A stretch of 64,000 nucleotides of DNA from a bacterium (GTDB lineage Bacteria; Armatimonadota; Zipacnadia; Zipacnadales; Zipacnadaceae). The number at the start of each line of letters is the position of its first letter. Position 1 is the first letter of the stretch. Below are positions 17,313-25,441 of this stretch, piece by piece. The position numbers were made by a program, and so were the translations under genes. The stretch is taken from contig JAUWYY010000003.1 of the NCBI GenBank assembly GCA_030615605.1, forward strand, positions 124,001 to 188,000, written 5' to 3'. A model generated the notes under the pieces. The model was not told the DNA's origin and did not search any database. It saw only the letters and a list, made by a program, of their open reading frames with translations.

Positions 17313-18941
17313 TCAATCCGTAGTGTTGCTCTCCACCGGCCGGTCTGAGATTGATAGGTCACCTGCGGGCGATCTACGCACAATCACGTGCTTCCGCCAG
17401 GTCCCATTGATGTCAGGAAAGTCAGTACGATAGTGGGCGCCGCGACTTTCGGTGCGGTGCAGCGCCGCCGCAGCCATAAGCATCCCCGCCTGGCACATAT
17501 TAGCTGCCTCCAACTCAGCCAGCGCCGGGCCGGGGGAAGCGCTGATCTGATCGGCCCACTCAGCAAGCTGTGCCTGCGCTCTGGCCAGGCTGTCACCATC
17601 GCGGATAATTCCGACTTGTTTCCACATCAACTGCTGTATCTGCGGCTTCAAGTCAGCCGGTGCCGCCGGGATGTGGTTCTGTTTGCAGGCGACAGCTTGC
17701 TCTTCTGAGGCCGCGGCCAGCAGCTCGGTCTGGGCCATGGCAGCGGCGGAGCGCTTGCCGAATACCAGCCCGTCCAGCAAGGAATTGGACGCCAGCCGGT
17801 TGGCGCCGTGCACGCCGTAGCTGGCACATTCCCCGCAGGCAAACAGCCTGCCAATATCTGTCTGTCCGTGCAGGTCAGTAGCTATGCCCCCCATCATATA
17901 ATGGGCGACCGGGGTTATGGGCACCGGCTGCTGCTCGGGGGTAAATCCTCGCTGGTGCAGTTCATCGAGAATACCAGGAAAGCGCTCGCGCATACGCTGG
18001 GTGCCAAGTGGCCGGAAGTCCAGGTAAACCTGGTTATTGTCGGCCTCCAGCATCTCGCTGTAGACCGCGCGGGCAACGACATCGCGCGGAGCCAGCTCTG
18101 CCCGGGGATGATAACGGCTCATAAACTCTTCGCCGTCGGCGTTGAGCAGCTTGCCTCCTTCGCCGCGCACTGCCTCAGAGATCAGAAACTTGGGATAGCC
18201 CTCATCGGCCAGGGCTGTGGGATGAAACTGGATGAACTCCACGTCCTCGAGAGCCGCACCAGCCCGGTAGGCCAGAGCAATGCCGTCGGCGGTGGCCACC
18301 GGAGGGTTGCTGGAATACTTGTATAAGCTGCCCGCGCCTCCGGTGGCAACGAGGGTAACATCAGCAATAAAGCGCATCACCTCACCGCCGGGAACACCAA
18401 CGGCCTCGACTCCGACACATTCGCCGTCAACAACGAGTAACTCGGCGGCAGCAGTCTCCTGATAGATAGTAATATTGGGCGCCTCGCGCACGGCCTCGTA
18501 GGCGGTACGCTCGACCTCCTCGCCAGTGGCGTCACCGTGAGCATGGACTATCCGGCTGATGCCGTGAGCTGCTTCCCGGCCGTAGGCAAGGTGACCATCC
18601 TCGCGGTCGAAGACCGCGCCGTAGCTGATAAGCTCTTCGACGACCTGCGGCCCTTCCTGAGTAAGAATCTCCACGGCTGGTTCGTCGCAGAGGCCGGCGC
18701 CGGCCTCCAAAGTGTCCTGCTTGTGTAGCTCGGGGCTATCAGTGGGAGGCAGCGAAACAGCAATGCCGCCCTGAGCATACTGAGTGCTGCTCTCGCGCAC
18801 CGTGCTCTTTGTGATGATCGCAACTGATTCTTGCTGGGGCAGATGCAGCGCAGTCCACAGGCCGGCGATACCCGAGCCGATAATGGCATAGCGACAACGA
18901 ATGGTCTGTGCCGGAACGTCGGAGCTAAGCTCTGGCTTCAT
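17313..18941 (-). CDS. nadB: L-aspartate oxidase
   Basis: 542 residues. FAD-binding N-terminus YAIIGSGIAGLWTALHL, then STQYAQGGIAV, HAHGDATGEE (catalytic His/Arg region), EFIQFHPTAL, GEGGKLLNADGEEFMSRYHP, RDVVARAV and HYMMGGIATDLHGQT, and the C-terminal GANRLASNSLLDGLVFGKR. It oxidises aspartate to iminoaspartate, the first step of de novo NAD synthesis. nadA and nadC are not in the window. The ATG at 18941 follows GAGGCAGCTT; the frame stays open 27 bases further upstream but without a better site. Confidence 0.95.
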   Translation of the reverse strand: MKPELSSDVPAQTIRCRYAIIGSGIAGLWTALHLPQQESVAIITKSTVRESSTQYAQGGIAVSLPPTDSPELHKQDTLEAGAGLCDEPAVEILTQEGPQVVEELISYGAVFDREDGHLAYGREAAHGISRIVHAHGDATGEEVERTAYEAVREAPNITIYQETAAAELLVVDGECVGVEAVGVPGGEVMRFIADVTLVATGGAGSLYKYSSNPPVATADGIALAYRAGAALEDVEFIQFHPTALADEGYPKFLISEAVRGEGGKLLNADGEEFMSRYHPRAELAPRDVVARAVYSEMLEADNNQVYLDFRPLGTQRMRERFPGILDELHQRGFTPEQQPVPITPVAHYMMGGIATDLHGQTDIGRLFACGECASYGVHGANRLASNSLLDGLVFGKRSAAAMAQTELLAAASEEQAVACKQNHIPAAPADLKPQIQQLMWKQVGIIRDGDSLARAQAQLAEWADQISASPGPALAELEAANMCQAGMLMAAAALHRTESRGAHYRTDFPDINGTWRKHVIVRRSPAGDLSISDRPVESNTTD

Positions 18942-19050
18942 AAGCTGCCTCGTTTGCTGATGCTGCAATTACTACTCCAAGCCAGTAAGTGCTGAGAATA
19001 TACTGCGAGGCGGGAGTATGTTGTGAGAAGAATTGTGCTCGTTGGCCCAC

Positions 19051-19059
19051 AGTATAACA
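19051..19059 (-). promoter_or_regulatory. Possible extended -10 promoter of nadB
   Basis: On the minus strand TGTTATACT, an extended -10 element, about 110 bp before the nadB start. No convincing -35 box is found 16-18 bases upstream. Confidence 0.4.
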
Positions 19060-19098
19060 CAACTGATAAGAGTTGACGAGGTCCAATGGCGGCTCCGA

Positions 19099-19407
19099 CT
19101 ACTGACCAGGGTAATAGCGACGCTCGAGCCAAATCACCACTACACCGAGGCAAAACCCAACGAATAGCGCCGCACCGTAGTTCAGTTGGGGAAGCTCGGT
19201 CATCTTGAATCGCACCCAGACCACGATGGGCAAGCTAACCAGACATAACACTGCGAGTACGCCAAAAGCGACTGCCTTCCAGGCAACGCCGCGTTTGTAC
19301 AGCTCAACGATCTTACGGGGCCCTCTGTAGATGACTCTGTAGATGACGTACAGCGGCAACGCTCCTTGGAGGAGCGCGACCAAGAAGTAGCGCAATGCGA
19401 GCGGCAT
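19099..19407 (-). CDS. Small membrane protein, unknown function
   Basis: 102 residues with three hydrophobic segments (about 7-22, 43-63, 72-92) and basic loops, ending ERRYYPGQ. The ATG at 19407 is chosen because GGGAGGAACATCA precedes it and because the upstream extension of the frame overlaps the polysaccharide deacetylase gene. It begins 23 bp after that gene's stop, so the two are probably co-transcribed. No known family was recognised. Confidence 0.6.
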   Translation of the reverse strand: MPLALRYFLVALLQGALPLYVIYRVIYRGPRKIVELYKRGVAWKAVAFGVLAVLCLVSLPIVVWVRFKMTELPQLNYGAALFVGFCLGVVVIWLERRYYPGQ

Positions 19408-19430
19408 TGATGTTCCTCCCTCGTTCCGCG

Positions 19431-20816
19431 TTAGTGCCGAAGGTTGGCCAGCGTGTTGGATAGTTGTGGGATTGCGGTCAGCGCCGAGTGCATCTCCAGC
19501 AACTCCTGGGCGGGGTTGTAGCGGACCTGCGCGCCGGTGATGTTGGCCAGCGCCCACAGCGGGATGAAGGCAGTGTCCTTGAACAACACCGGTGGCACCT
19601 GCAGCCGGACCGGCTCGCCGTCCTTCTCGGCCCGGTGACTGTCCAGGTATAGGGTAAGCGTTCCCCGCAGCCCGGAGATGGTCACCACCTGGCGCTGCTT
19701 ATCCCACTGGTACGAGGCCCCCAGCCGCTCGATGAACGGCTCCAGCGGCAGGAGCAGTTGCCCGTTGCCGACCAGCAGGCGGTGTTCGGGCTGGATTGGT
19801 TCGCCGTCAATAATCACCTGCATCTGCTCGGCAGCTGGAGCCAGGTGGATACAATCTGAGCCGGTCACCAGGTAAACCTCGCCGGTGAATACCGGCACCA
19901 GGTCGGCCAGTTGCGACATCGTCACCAACTGGTAGCCGCGCTTCTGCAGGCCCGGTATGATACGGCGCAGGGCCTTCACCGTACCCTCGCGGTGGGCCGG
20001 GCCGTCGTGCATCAGCACTACCGCCCCACTGTGAGCATGGCTCATTACGTGCTGATAGAGGGCGTTGCCGCCGGGCTGGCGCCAGTCGGCGGCATCAACC
20101 GACCACATAGCTACCTGGCAGCCAGCCTGCGCGATAATCCGCTCGACTGCCGCATTCTTAGCTCCGTAGGGCGGGCGCACCCAGCGCAGGGCGACAGGCT
20201 CGTCGCTCAGTGAGTGGAGTAGCTTCTGGCAGCGGGCAATGTCCTTGGCCACGGCAGCGGTGGACATCTGCGTATAGTTGCCGTGCGCCCAACTGTGGAT
20301 GACAACTTCGTGGCCCTCGGCGATCTGGCGGCGGATAATGTGCGGATATTTTTTCGCGTATATGCCCAGAACAAAGAAGGTAGCCTTAGCGTTATGCTCA
20401 GCCAGAATATCAAGAATCTTGGTGGTGTAAGTGGGATGAGGGCCATCATCGAAGGTCAGAGCAATTGCTTTGGTGGCGCTGCTGCGGCGCCTGGCTACCA
20501 CCACCGGCTTAATCTGCGCGACCTCCATTGTGACGACCTTGCCGGTGATCTTGCTCCGGCGGACCCGCCGCAGCCCATGAAAGTCCTCCAGGCCCTCCGC
20601 CGGGACCGTCGGTCGCAGTTCGGCATCAACCGGCTGACAGGGCAGCAGCTCGACCTTCTCCTCAACGGGTTCGCTCACATCCCGCTCCGACAAGGTAGTC
20701 ACTGCGTCGCTGCCGGCCAGGGCCAGGCACGTAGTCAACAATGATAGCAGGACAGCGATACTTATAAGTGATCGCAGCCCAGACGCAGAACCATGTCGGG
20801 AGGGTTCAGGGCTCAT
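19431..20816 (-). CDS. Secreted polysaccharide deacetylase with C-terminal copper-amine-oxidase-N-like domain
   Basis: 461 residues. A hydrophobic signal segment lies at about 15-35. The NodB deacetylase domain spans about 115-310: ALTFDDGPHP (catalytic and metal Asp) near 120, VIHSWAHGNY (metal His pair) near 172, WVRPPYGAKN near 210, WSVDAADWRQPGG, and VVLMHDGPAHR with the catalytic His. Residues about 325-461 look like a copper-amine-oxidase N1-type beta domain (two-part LLPLEPFIERLGASYQWD pattern), often found attached to cell-wall enzymes. Likely removes N-acetyl groups from peptidoglycan or another envelope glycan. The ATG at 20816 follows AGGAAGC. Confidence 0.88.
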   Translation of the reverse strand: MSPEPSRHGSASGLRSLISIAVLLSLLTTCLALAGSDAVTTLSERDVSEPVEEKVELLPCQPVDAELRPTVPAEGLEDFHGLRRVRRSKITGKVVTMEVAQIKPVVVARRRSSATKAIALTFDDGPHPTYTTKILDILAEHNAKATFFVLGIYAKKYPHIIRRQIAEGHEVVIHSWAHGNYTQMSTAAVAKDIARCQKLLHSLSDEPVALRWVRPPYGAKNAAVERIIAQAGCQVAMWSVDAADWRQPGGNALYQHVMSHAHSGAVVLMHDGPAHREGTVKALRRIIPGLQKRGYQLVTMSQLADLVPVFTGEVYLVTGSDCIHLAPAAEQMQVIIDGEPIQPEHRLLVGNGQLLLPLEPFIERLGASYQWDKQRQVVTISGLRGTLTLYLDSHRAEKDGEPVRLQVPPVLFKDTAFIPLWALANITGAQVRYNPAQELLEMHSALTAIPQLSNTLANLRH

Positions 20817-20994
20817 TGCGTGCTTCCTGCCCGGTCGTAATTGCCTGCACGGTATAGTTTCGCTGAACGGCCTATGATAACCTGCATATTGCTTGCGGAC
20901 TGCTACTGTACCTAACGGCAAGAGAAGGATATTCTCAAGCCGACGGCGAAAGATAGTCTGTTGGTCGTTATCAATCGCCAAAGGAGTGAGTGCA

Positions 20995-21702
20995 ATGGTT
21001 AGAACCGGAGAATGGCTGTCAGAGGCTTCGAGGGTATTCACTGATAGCATCGGGACGCACATTGTTCTGGCTTTGATTGTTGGGTTTGGATCAACCCTAT
21101 CGTTGGGTATCCTCGCGGGTCCGCTTATCTGTGGATGGTATTACATTGTACTGCGACAACTTCGAGAACAGGAGTACAGGCCCGAAATAGGGGATATCGG
21201 AAAGGGCTTTGAGGTGTTTGGCCACTCGCTCCTAGCCACTATCGCAATTGGCGCAGGAATAGGTGTATTATATGTCGTATTCCTTGCGATATGGATGATC
21301 CTCTGCTTCTTGCCTTATGTAGGGTGGCTCTTAATGTTACCCTTCATCCCAATAGCGCTGGCTGTGGGCATTGCATACGCGACTTTAATCTTGTTCGTGT
21401 TTCCGCTTATTATGGATAAGCGGCTGGCCTTTTGGGACGCAATTACCCAGAGCTTCCAAAAAGTCGCTAGTGATTTCTGGGGTTTTCTGGGCTTTGCAGC
21501 GTTGGTATCCCTCATCAATATGGCAGCAGCCGTGGTCGGCGGAGTGGGGACGCTCCTGACCGGCCCCATTGTGCTAATCGCTAAGGCCCTAGCTTACCGC
21601 GATAACTTCGAGTTCGGCGGTGAGCAAGTATTGGACGTCGATATCGGGGCAGGCGGCCCGTCGGCTGCGCCCGCTCCACCCCCACCACCTGCGCCGCAAT
21701 AG
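20995..21702 (+). CDS. Multi-span membrane protein of unknown function with Pro/Ala-rich tail
   Basis: 235 residues from the ATG at 20995, preceded by AAGGAGTGAG. Four to five hydrophobic segments (about 22-45, 85-110, 115-145, 170-195). Its shape resembles DUF975/DUF4013-type membrane proteins with an intervening amphipathic FWDAITQSFQKV helix, but assignment is tentative. The tail is GGPSAAPAPPPPPAPQ, a flexible proline-rich end facing the cytoplasm or periplasm. It converges with the lipid kinase gene, 10 bp apart. Base composition is slightly less GC-rich than the neighbours. Confidence 0.6.
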   Translation: MVRTGEWLSEASRVFTDSIGTHIVLALIVGFGSTLSLGILAGPLICGWYYIVLRQLREQEYRPEIGDIGKGFEVFGHSLLATIAIGAGIGVLYVVFLAIWMILCFLPYVGWLLMLPFIPIALAVGIAYATLILFVFPLIMDKRLAFWDAITQSFQKVASDFWGFLGFAALVSLINMAAAVVGGVGTLLTGPIVLIAKALAYRDNFEFGGEQVLDVDIGAGGPSAAPAPPPPPAPQ

Positions 21703-21712
21703 CAGGGCCAAG

Positions 21713-22603
21713 TCAGGGCACGATCAGATCGAGGGCAGAGGGGATTACCTCTGCTGTCACGGGTGTCTGTCCGCCCACATCGCCGTCGGCCTGCCAGTGG
21801 GTCGGCGGCTGGGCGCTTATCTGCATGCGCCTGCCCTGGGCGATGGTCACATAAGGGTGCCGGCTAATATCAACGCCGAACAGAAAGTTATCGCCGGCCA
21901 ACGAAATAAGCTGCCGCATACTGCATCGGTGGAAGATGATGAAGTCAAGCTGGCCGTCATCGGGGGAGGCATCAGGAGCTACATTGACCCGCCAGGTAAA
22001 GATGGACATATTGCAGATTAGCATTGCCCATAGCGGCTCGTCCAGGACGATGTCCTCTTCGCCACCGGTTATCTCCAGATGGCAGTGTGACAGCTTGTAG
22101 CTGAGGGTTGAGCGAATAAATTGGCGGATGAAGGCGATCTTGCCCAGACGGCGCTTCCAGGCATCGTGTAGCTCGTGAGCAACCTGGGCGTCAAGGCCGA
22201 TGCCCGCCATAGTCAGGAAATGGCGGCCGTTCATCCGGCCCAGGTCCACGCGCCTGGTGTTTCCCTGGACGATCAGATCCATAGCAGCGGCAATATCACC
22301 GGCCCTGAGATTAAGATTAGAGCCGGCGGCGTTGCCAGTCCCCAGAGGGACAATCCCCAAAGCCGTCTGCGAACCAGCCAGCCCCTCCACCACAGCATTG
22401 ATAGTCCCGTCACCGCCGACAGCGATGACCTGGTCGTAGTCGTTTTGTGCAGCCTGCCGGGCCAAGTCGGTGGCCTCATTGGGACTGCGGGGAACCTTCA
22501 ACTCATATCCGCCAGTTGCTGCCAGCTTGGCGTCGGCGGCCTGGCTGAGGCGCTTAGCATGAGTGGCGCGAGCGCGCGGATTGTAGATGATCATGCGGCG
22601 CAT
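21713..22603 (-). CDS. Diacylglycerol kinase-family lipid kinase (YegS/DgkB-like)
   Basis: 296 residues. N-terminus IIYNPRA, then VIAVGGDGTINAVVEGL (the GGDGT catalytic motif) at about 62-75, LGIVPLGTGNAAGSNL near 85, and a C-terminal beta domain with FTWRVNVAPDASPDDGQLDFI. The family phosphorylates diacylglycerol, sphingoid bases or related lipids. It overlaps no gene but lies 22 bp downstream of cdsA on the same strand, so it probably shares the cdsA promoter and a role in phospholipid precursor supply. Confidence 0.9.
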   Translation of the reverse strand: MRRMIIYNPRARATHAKRLSQAADAKLAATGGYELKVPRSPNEATDLARQAAQNDYDQVIAVGGDGTINAVVEGLAGSQTALGIVPLGTGNAAGSNLNLRAGDIAAAMDLIVQGNTRRVDLGRMNGRHFLTMAGIGLDAQVAHELHDAWKRRLGKIAFIRQFIRSTLSYKLSHCHLEITGGEEDIVLDEPLWAMLICNMSIFTWRVNVAPDASPDDGQLDFIIFHRCSMRQLISLAGDNFLFGVDISRHPYVTIAQGRRMQISAQPPTHWQADGDVGGQTPVTAEVIPSALDLIVP

Positions 22604-22625
22604 AGAGCGGTTCCACCTGGGATTG

Positions 22626-23483
22626 TTAGCTTCCCAGCAAAGTGGTCAGGTACAGCCAGGCGGCGGGCATAGCGAAAAGTAGCCCGTCGAAGCGGTCCAG
22701 AATGCCCCCGTGGGGCCCGAAGATGTTGCCGAAGTCGTCAATGCCCAGATCGCGCTTGATAGTGGACTTGGCAGCATCGCCTAGCTGGGCTACTACTGCA
22801 AGAAGAATGCCAAGAAATAGGCTGTGAGCCACCGGCAACTTCAGCCACCAGCCCAGCAGGACGGTCAGACCAGCGCAGCCGATGAAGCCGGCCAGAGCGC
22901 CTTCAATGGTCTTACGGGGGCTAAGCTGGGGCGCTAACCGGTACCGACCCCAGGCTGAACCGACGATGAAGGCGAAGGTGTCCAGGGTCCAGACGGGAAC
23001 CGCCACCAGCAGAAGCGCTCCGACACGGGACGCAAAGAGGCTGGCAGGCTCACCAAGCGCGGCGGGAAGATCGAAATTGGCCAACCGCAGCAAGAAGCTC
23101 ATCAACAGGCCGACGTACACAACTCCGAACACTGTCGCCGCGCTATTGACGGTGGCCCCGGCGTAGGAGTTGCCCTTAACTTGACTGAGCATAGCGGTGG
23201 CTGCAACCGCTGCCAGCACAATAAGCACAGCCAAATCGCGTTGCTGCGGCGGGCTGAGAGCCGTAACAGTCAACAATGCCATGGTCCCCAGGTAGCCTAT
23301 CAGTGCAGCCGGGAAGATTTTGGCTGTGAAAACTGCAGAGTAGTATTCCCCCAGACCTATAACAGTGATCACCGCCACTAAAATCAGCAACGGCCAGCCG
23401 CCCCAGTATGCACACGCAATCAATATAGGCAGGCCCACCAGGACCAGGCGAGCTCGAGCCAATAGCTCCCGGATTACTTCCAA
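22626..23483 (-). CDS. cdsA: Phosphatidate cytidylyltransferase
   Basis: 285 residues, eight or so hydrophobic segments. The C-terminal signature is clear: WTLDTFAFIVGSAWGRYRLAPQLSPRKTIEGALAGF, then AQLGDAAKSTIKRDLGIDDFGNIFGPHGGILDRFD with the conserved Asp and Lys/Arg residues of the CDP-DAG synthase motif. It makes CDP-diacylglycerol in the cytoplasmic membrane. TTG start with GAGGTGACAGCGA just before it. A promoter matches about 90 bp upstream. Confidence 0.94.
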   Translation of the reverse strand: MEVIRELLARARLVLVGLPILIACAYWGGWPLLILVAVITVIGLGEYYSAVFTAKIFPAALIGYLGTMALLTVTALSPPQQRDLAVLIVLAAVAATAMLSQVKGNSYAGATVNSAATVFGVVYVGLLMSFLLRLANFDLPAALGEPASLFASRVGALLLVAVPVWTLDTFAFIVGSAWGRYRLAPQLSPRKTIEGALAGFIGCAGLTVLLGWWLKLPVAHSLFLGILLAVVAQLGDAAKSTIKRDLGIDDFGNIFGPHGGILDRFDGLLFAMPAAWLYLTTLLGS

Positions 23484-23570
23484 TCGCTGTCACCTCGTCT
23501 CGTCCAGTCAGTTCAGAGCACAAGATTGGACGGAGAGACTATGTAGAGCGAGATACATGCTTGTGCGCTA

Positions 23571-23599
23571 AGTATATATCACGGGCATATCCCCTGCAA
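23571..23599 (-). promoter_or_regulatory. Sigma70-type promoter for cdsA and the lipid kinase
   Basis: On the minus strand TTGCAG (23599-23594), a 17-base spacer and TATACT (23576-23571). It leaves a leader of about 80 bases before the TTG start of cdsA. Confidence 0.75.
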
Positions 23600-23666
23600 G
23601 TCTGCTGCCCTACTGCGTAGTTGTCTGAGAGGGGAGGAGGAACCTATTGCCAGGAGGAATAATACA

Positions 23667-23714
23667 ATGGTTGCGCGATATTCCACGAATCAAGTCCAAG
23701 AAGGTTCCCAATGA
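23667..23714 (+). CDS. Possible 15-residue leader peptide coupled to thioredoxin reductase
   Basis: ATG at 23667 with CAGGAGGAATAATACA directly upstream, the strongest ribosome-binding site in this leader. The frame encodes MVARYSTNQVQEGSQ and its TGA overlaps the trxB ATG as ATGA, the geometry of translational coupling. A competing frame from TTG at 23647 (23 residues, also with a GGAGGAGG site) overlaps it in another phase. Either might be a leader; neither resembles a known peptide. Confidence 0.3.
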   Translation: MVARYSTNQVQEGSQ

Positions 23715-24682
23715 CTAATATCACAGAGGTCGAACTGGTGGTTGTTGGCGCCGGTGTTGCCGGATGCACTGCGGCGATCTACGCCAAGCGCTATGGTGTT
23801 GATGTAGTCATACTCGACAAGGGCGTTCCTGGCGGGCAGTTGATGACTGTCTCTTCAATGGAGAACTACCCGGGATTTCCCGAGGGTATCAGTGGCATGG
23901 AACTGGCCCAGCGGGTTCACCAGCAAGTGGAGAACCACGGCATCGAGATAGTCCAGGAAGAGGTCACGGCTATCAGTCGCCACGACGAGAGCCGCTGGCT
24001 GGTGCAGACCGGCGACGGCGAGTGGCTGGCTGTAGCAGTGATTATCGCCACGGGCGTCTTTCCCCGCAGCCTGAATGTACCCGGGGAGAAGGAACTGCGC
24101 GGGCGGGGCGTCTCGTACTGTGCAACGTGTGACGGTTTTCTGTACCGGGGCGAGACCGTGGCCGTCGTCGGCGGGGGGAATTCGGCCGTGGAGGAGGCTA
24201 TGTACCTGGCCGACATTTGTGAGAAGGTCTACTTGACTCATCGACGCGATCGGCTGCGGGCTGATCCACATATCGGTCAGCAAGTCATAGAGCGGGAGAA
24301 CGTCGAGTTGTTGTGGAATACGGTTGTGCAGGAAATTGTGGGCGAAGAGGAAGTCCAGCAGTTACGACTGCGCAATGCCGGAACCGAAGAAGAGTGGCTG
24401 CTGCCGGTGAGTGGAGTTTTTGTGGCTATTGGAACAATAGCGCACACTGACTGGCTCGAGGAGCTGGTCGAGTTGGACAGCGGATTCATCACTACCGATA
24501 TGAGTATGCGGACCAATCAGCCGGGCATCTTTGCAGCAGGTGACATTCGCGACACTGTGATACGGCAGGTGACCACTGCGGTAGGGGATGCCACCATTGC
24601 AGCATACTCGGCCTATCAGTACATAGCCAAGCACCGAGGCGAGGCCTATGGCGAGTACGCAGGACCAGAGCAAAACCAATGA
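23711..24682 (+). CDS. trxB: Thioredoxin reductase (FAD/NAD(P)-dependent)
   Basis: 323 residues. N-terminal FAD-binding VVGAGVAGCTAAIYA, GGQLM and ENYPGF; redox-active CATCDG with Cys137 and Cys140; NAD(P)-binding VVGGGNSAVEEAMYL near 154 followed by VYLTHRRDRLRAD; and the late GIFAAGDIRDTVIRQV motif. Length is normal for low-molecular-weight thioredoxin reductase. It is the first gene of a run in which successive genes overlap or nearly touch; its last 35 bases overlap the next gene. No thioredoxin gene is in the window, so its electron acceptor is unknown. Confidence 0.95.
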   Translation: MTNITEVELVVVGAGVAGCTAAIYAKRYGVDVVILDKGVPGGQLMTVSSMENYPGFPEGISGMELAQRVHQQVENHGIEIVQEEVTAISRHDESRWLVQTGDGEWLAVAVIIATGVFPRSLNVPGEKELRGRGVSYCATCDGFLYRGETVAVVGGGNSAVEEAMYLADICEKVYLTHRRDRLRADPHIGQQVIERENVELLWNTVVQEIVGEEEVQQLRLRNAGTEEEWLLPVSGVFVAIGTIAHTDWLEELVELDSGFITTDMSMRTNQPGIFAAGDIRDTVIRQVTTAVGDATIAAYSAYQYIAKHRGEAYGEYAGPEQNQ

Positions 24683-25115
24683 TAGTGGTGACGAAGTGCT
24701 GTCCTGGCGGCTGTGGTTGCCACGCCGACGACCTCTGCTGAGCGTTACCGTGGCAGTTTTTGTTGTGGTGCTGACCACAGCGGTCGCTGTTATCTACGGC
24801 GGTGCGTTCTATCCACTGCTAACGGCAGTGCTGCTGACAGCAGCGGTTTCTGCCCATTATGCGCCAGTGCGTTTCACCCTCGACAGCGAAGGAATCACAG
24901 TGGCGAGTCTCTGGGGAGCGCGGAAGAAGCTGTGGAGCAACCTGAAGACGTACTGGCCCAACGGAGAGGATGGCGTGTCGGTCAGCGCCCGTGAACGTCG
25001 CGGTCTCCTGAGCAGTGCGGCCGATCTGTATCTCTACCTTGAGGGCAACAGAGCGGAAGTCTTAGAGTATCTGTCCCGCCATCTGTCTCCCACCAAGCGA
25101 GACGAATACGCATGA
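24648..25115 (+). CDS. Two-TM membrane protein with bacterial PH-like domain, unknown function
   Basis: 155 residues. Two closely spaced transmembrane helices (about 31-50 and 53-70) are followed by a soluble segment whose pattern FTLDSEGITVASLWGARKKLWSNLK resembles the small bacterial PH-like domains that follow TM hairpins in membrane proteins. It begins inside the trxB 3' end and stops in an ATGA overlap with the next gene, so translation is probably coupled. Function unknown; the PH-like call is inference from pattern only. Confidence 0.6.
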   Translation: MASTQDQSKTNDSGDEVLSWRLWLPRRRPLLSVTVAVFVVVLTTAVAVIYGGAFYPLLTAVLLTAAVSAHYAPVRFTLDSEGITVASLWGARKKLWSNLKTYWPNGEDGVSVSARERRGLLSSAADLYLYLEGNRAEVLEYLSRHLSPTKRDEYA

Positions 25116-25441
25116 CCACTGCGATGCGCGACCCCCAGCAGATTGAGGAGCGTAAGGTGCTGGCCAGAGTGCTGAGAGCCATCATCAAGCGCCGCCTGAC
25201 GGCACTGGCACTATTCACACTGGAAAGCCTCAAACCCCTGAGCTTTATAGCCTCCCAGTCACTGATTGTCTTTGGGCCTCTTATTCGTGCAGTCCTGTCT
25301 GTGGCTGACTATGACATCTTTGTTCGCGCAATCGAGAATCGCGACAACATCGAGTGGATGATTCAGCAATTGGAAATCGTTGAGGAAAGACAGGCATTCT
25401 TCGGTGGCGGTATGGCCAACCGATCAAACAATGAGAGCTGA
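25112..25441 (+). CDS. Small amphipathic protein in the MutL-like operon, unknown function
   Basis: 109 residues with a basic N-terminal half (EERKVLARVLRAIIKRRL), a hydrophobic middle (KPLSFIASQSLIVFGPLIRAVL, about 40-62) and an acidic C-terminal half (YDIFVRAIENRDNIEWMIQQLEIVEER). It looks able to lie on or in the membrane. Its ATG overlaps the previous stop (ATGA) and its last 11 bases overlap the ATPase gene. No family recognised. Confidence 0.65.
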   Translation: MTTAMRDPQQIEERKVLARVLRAIIKRRLTALALFTLESLKPLSFIASQSLIVFGPLIRAVLSVADYDIFVRAIENRDNIEWMIQQLEIVEERQAFFGGGMANRSNNES

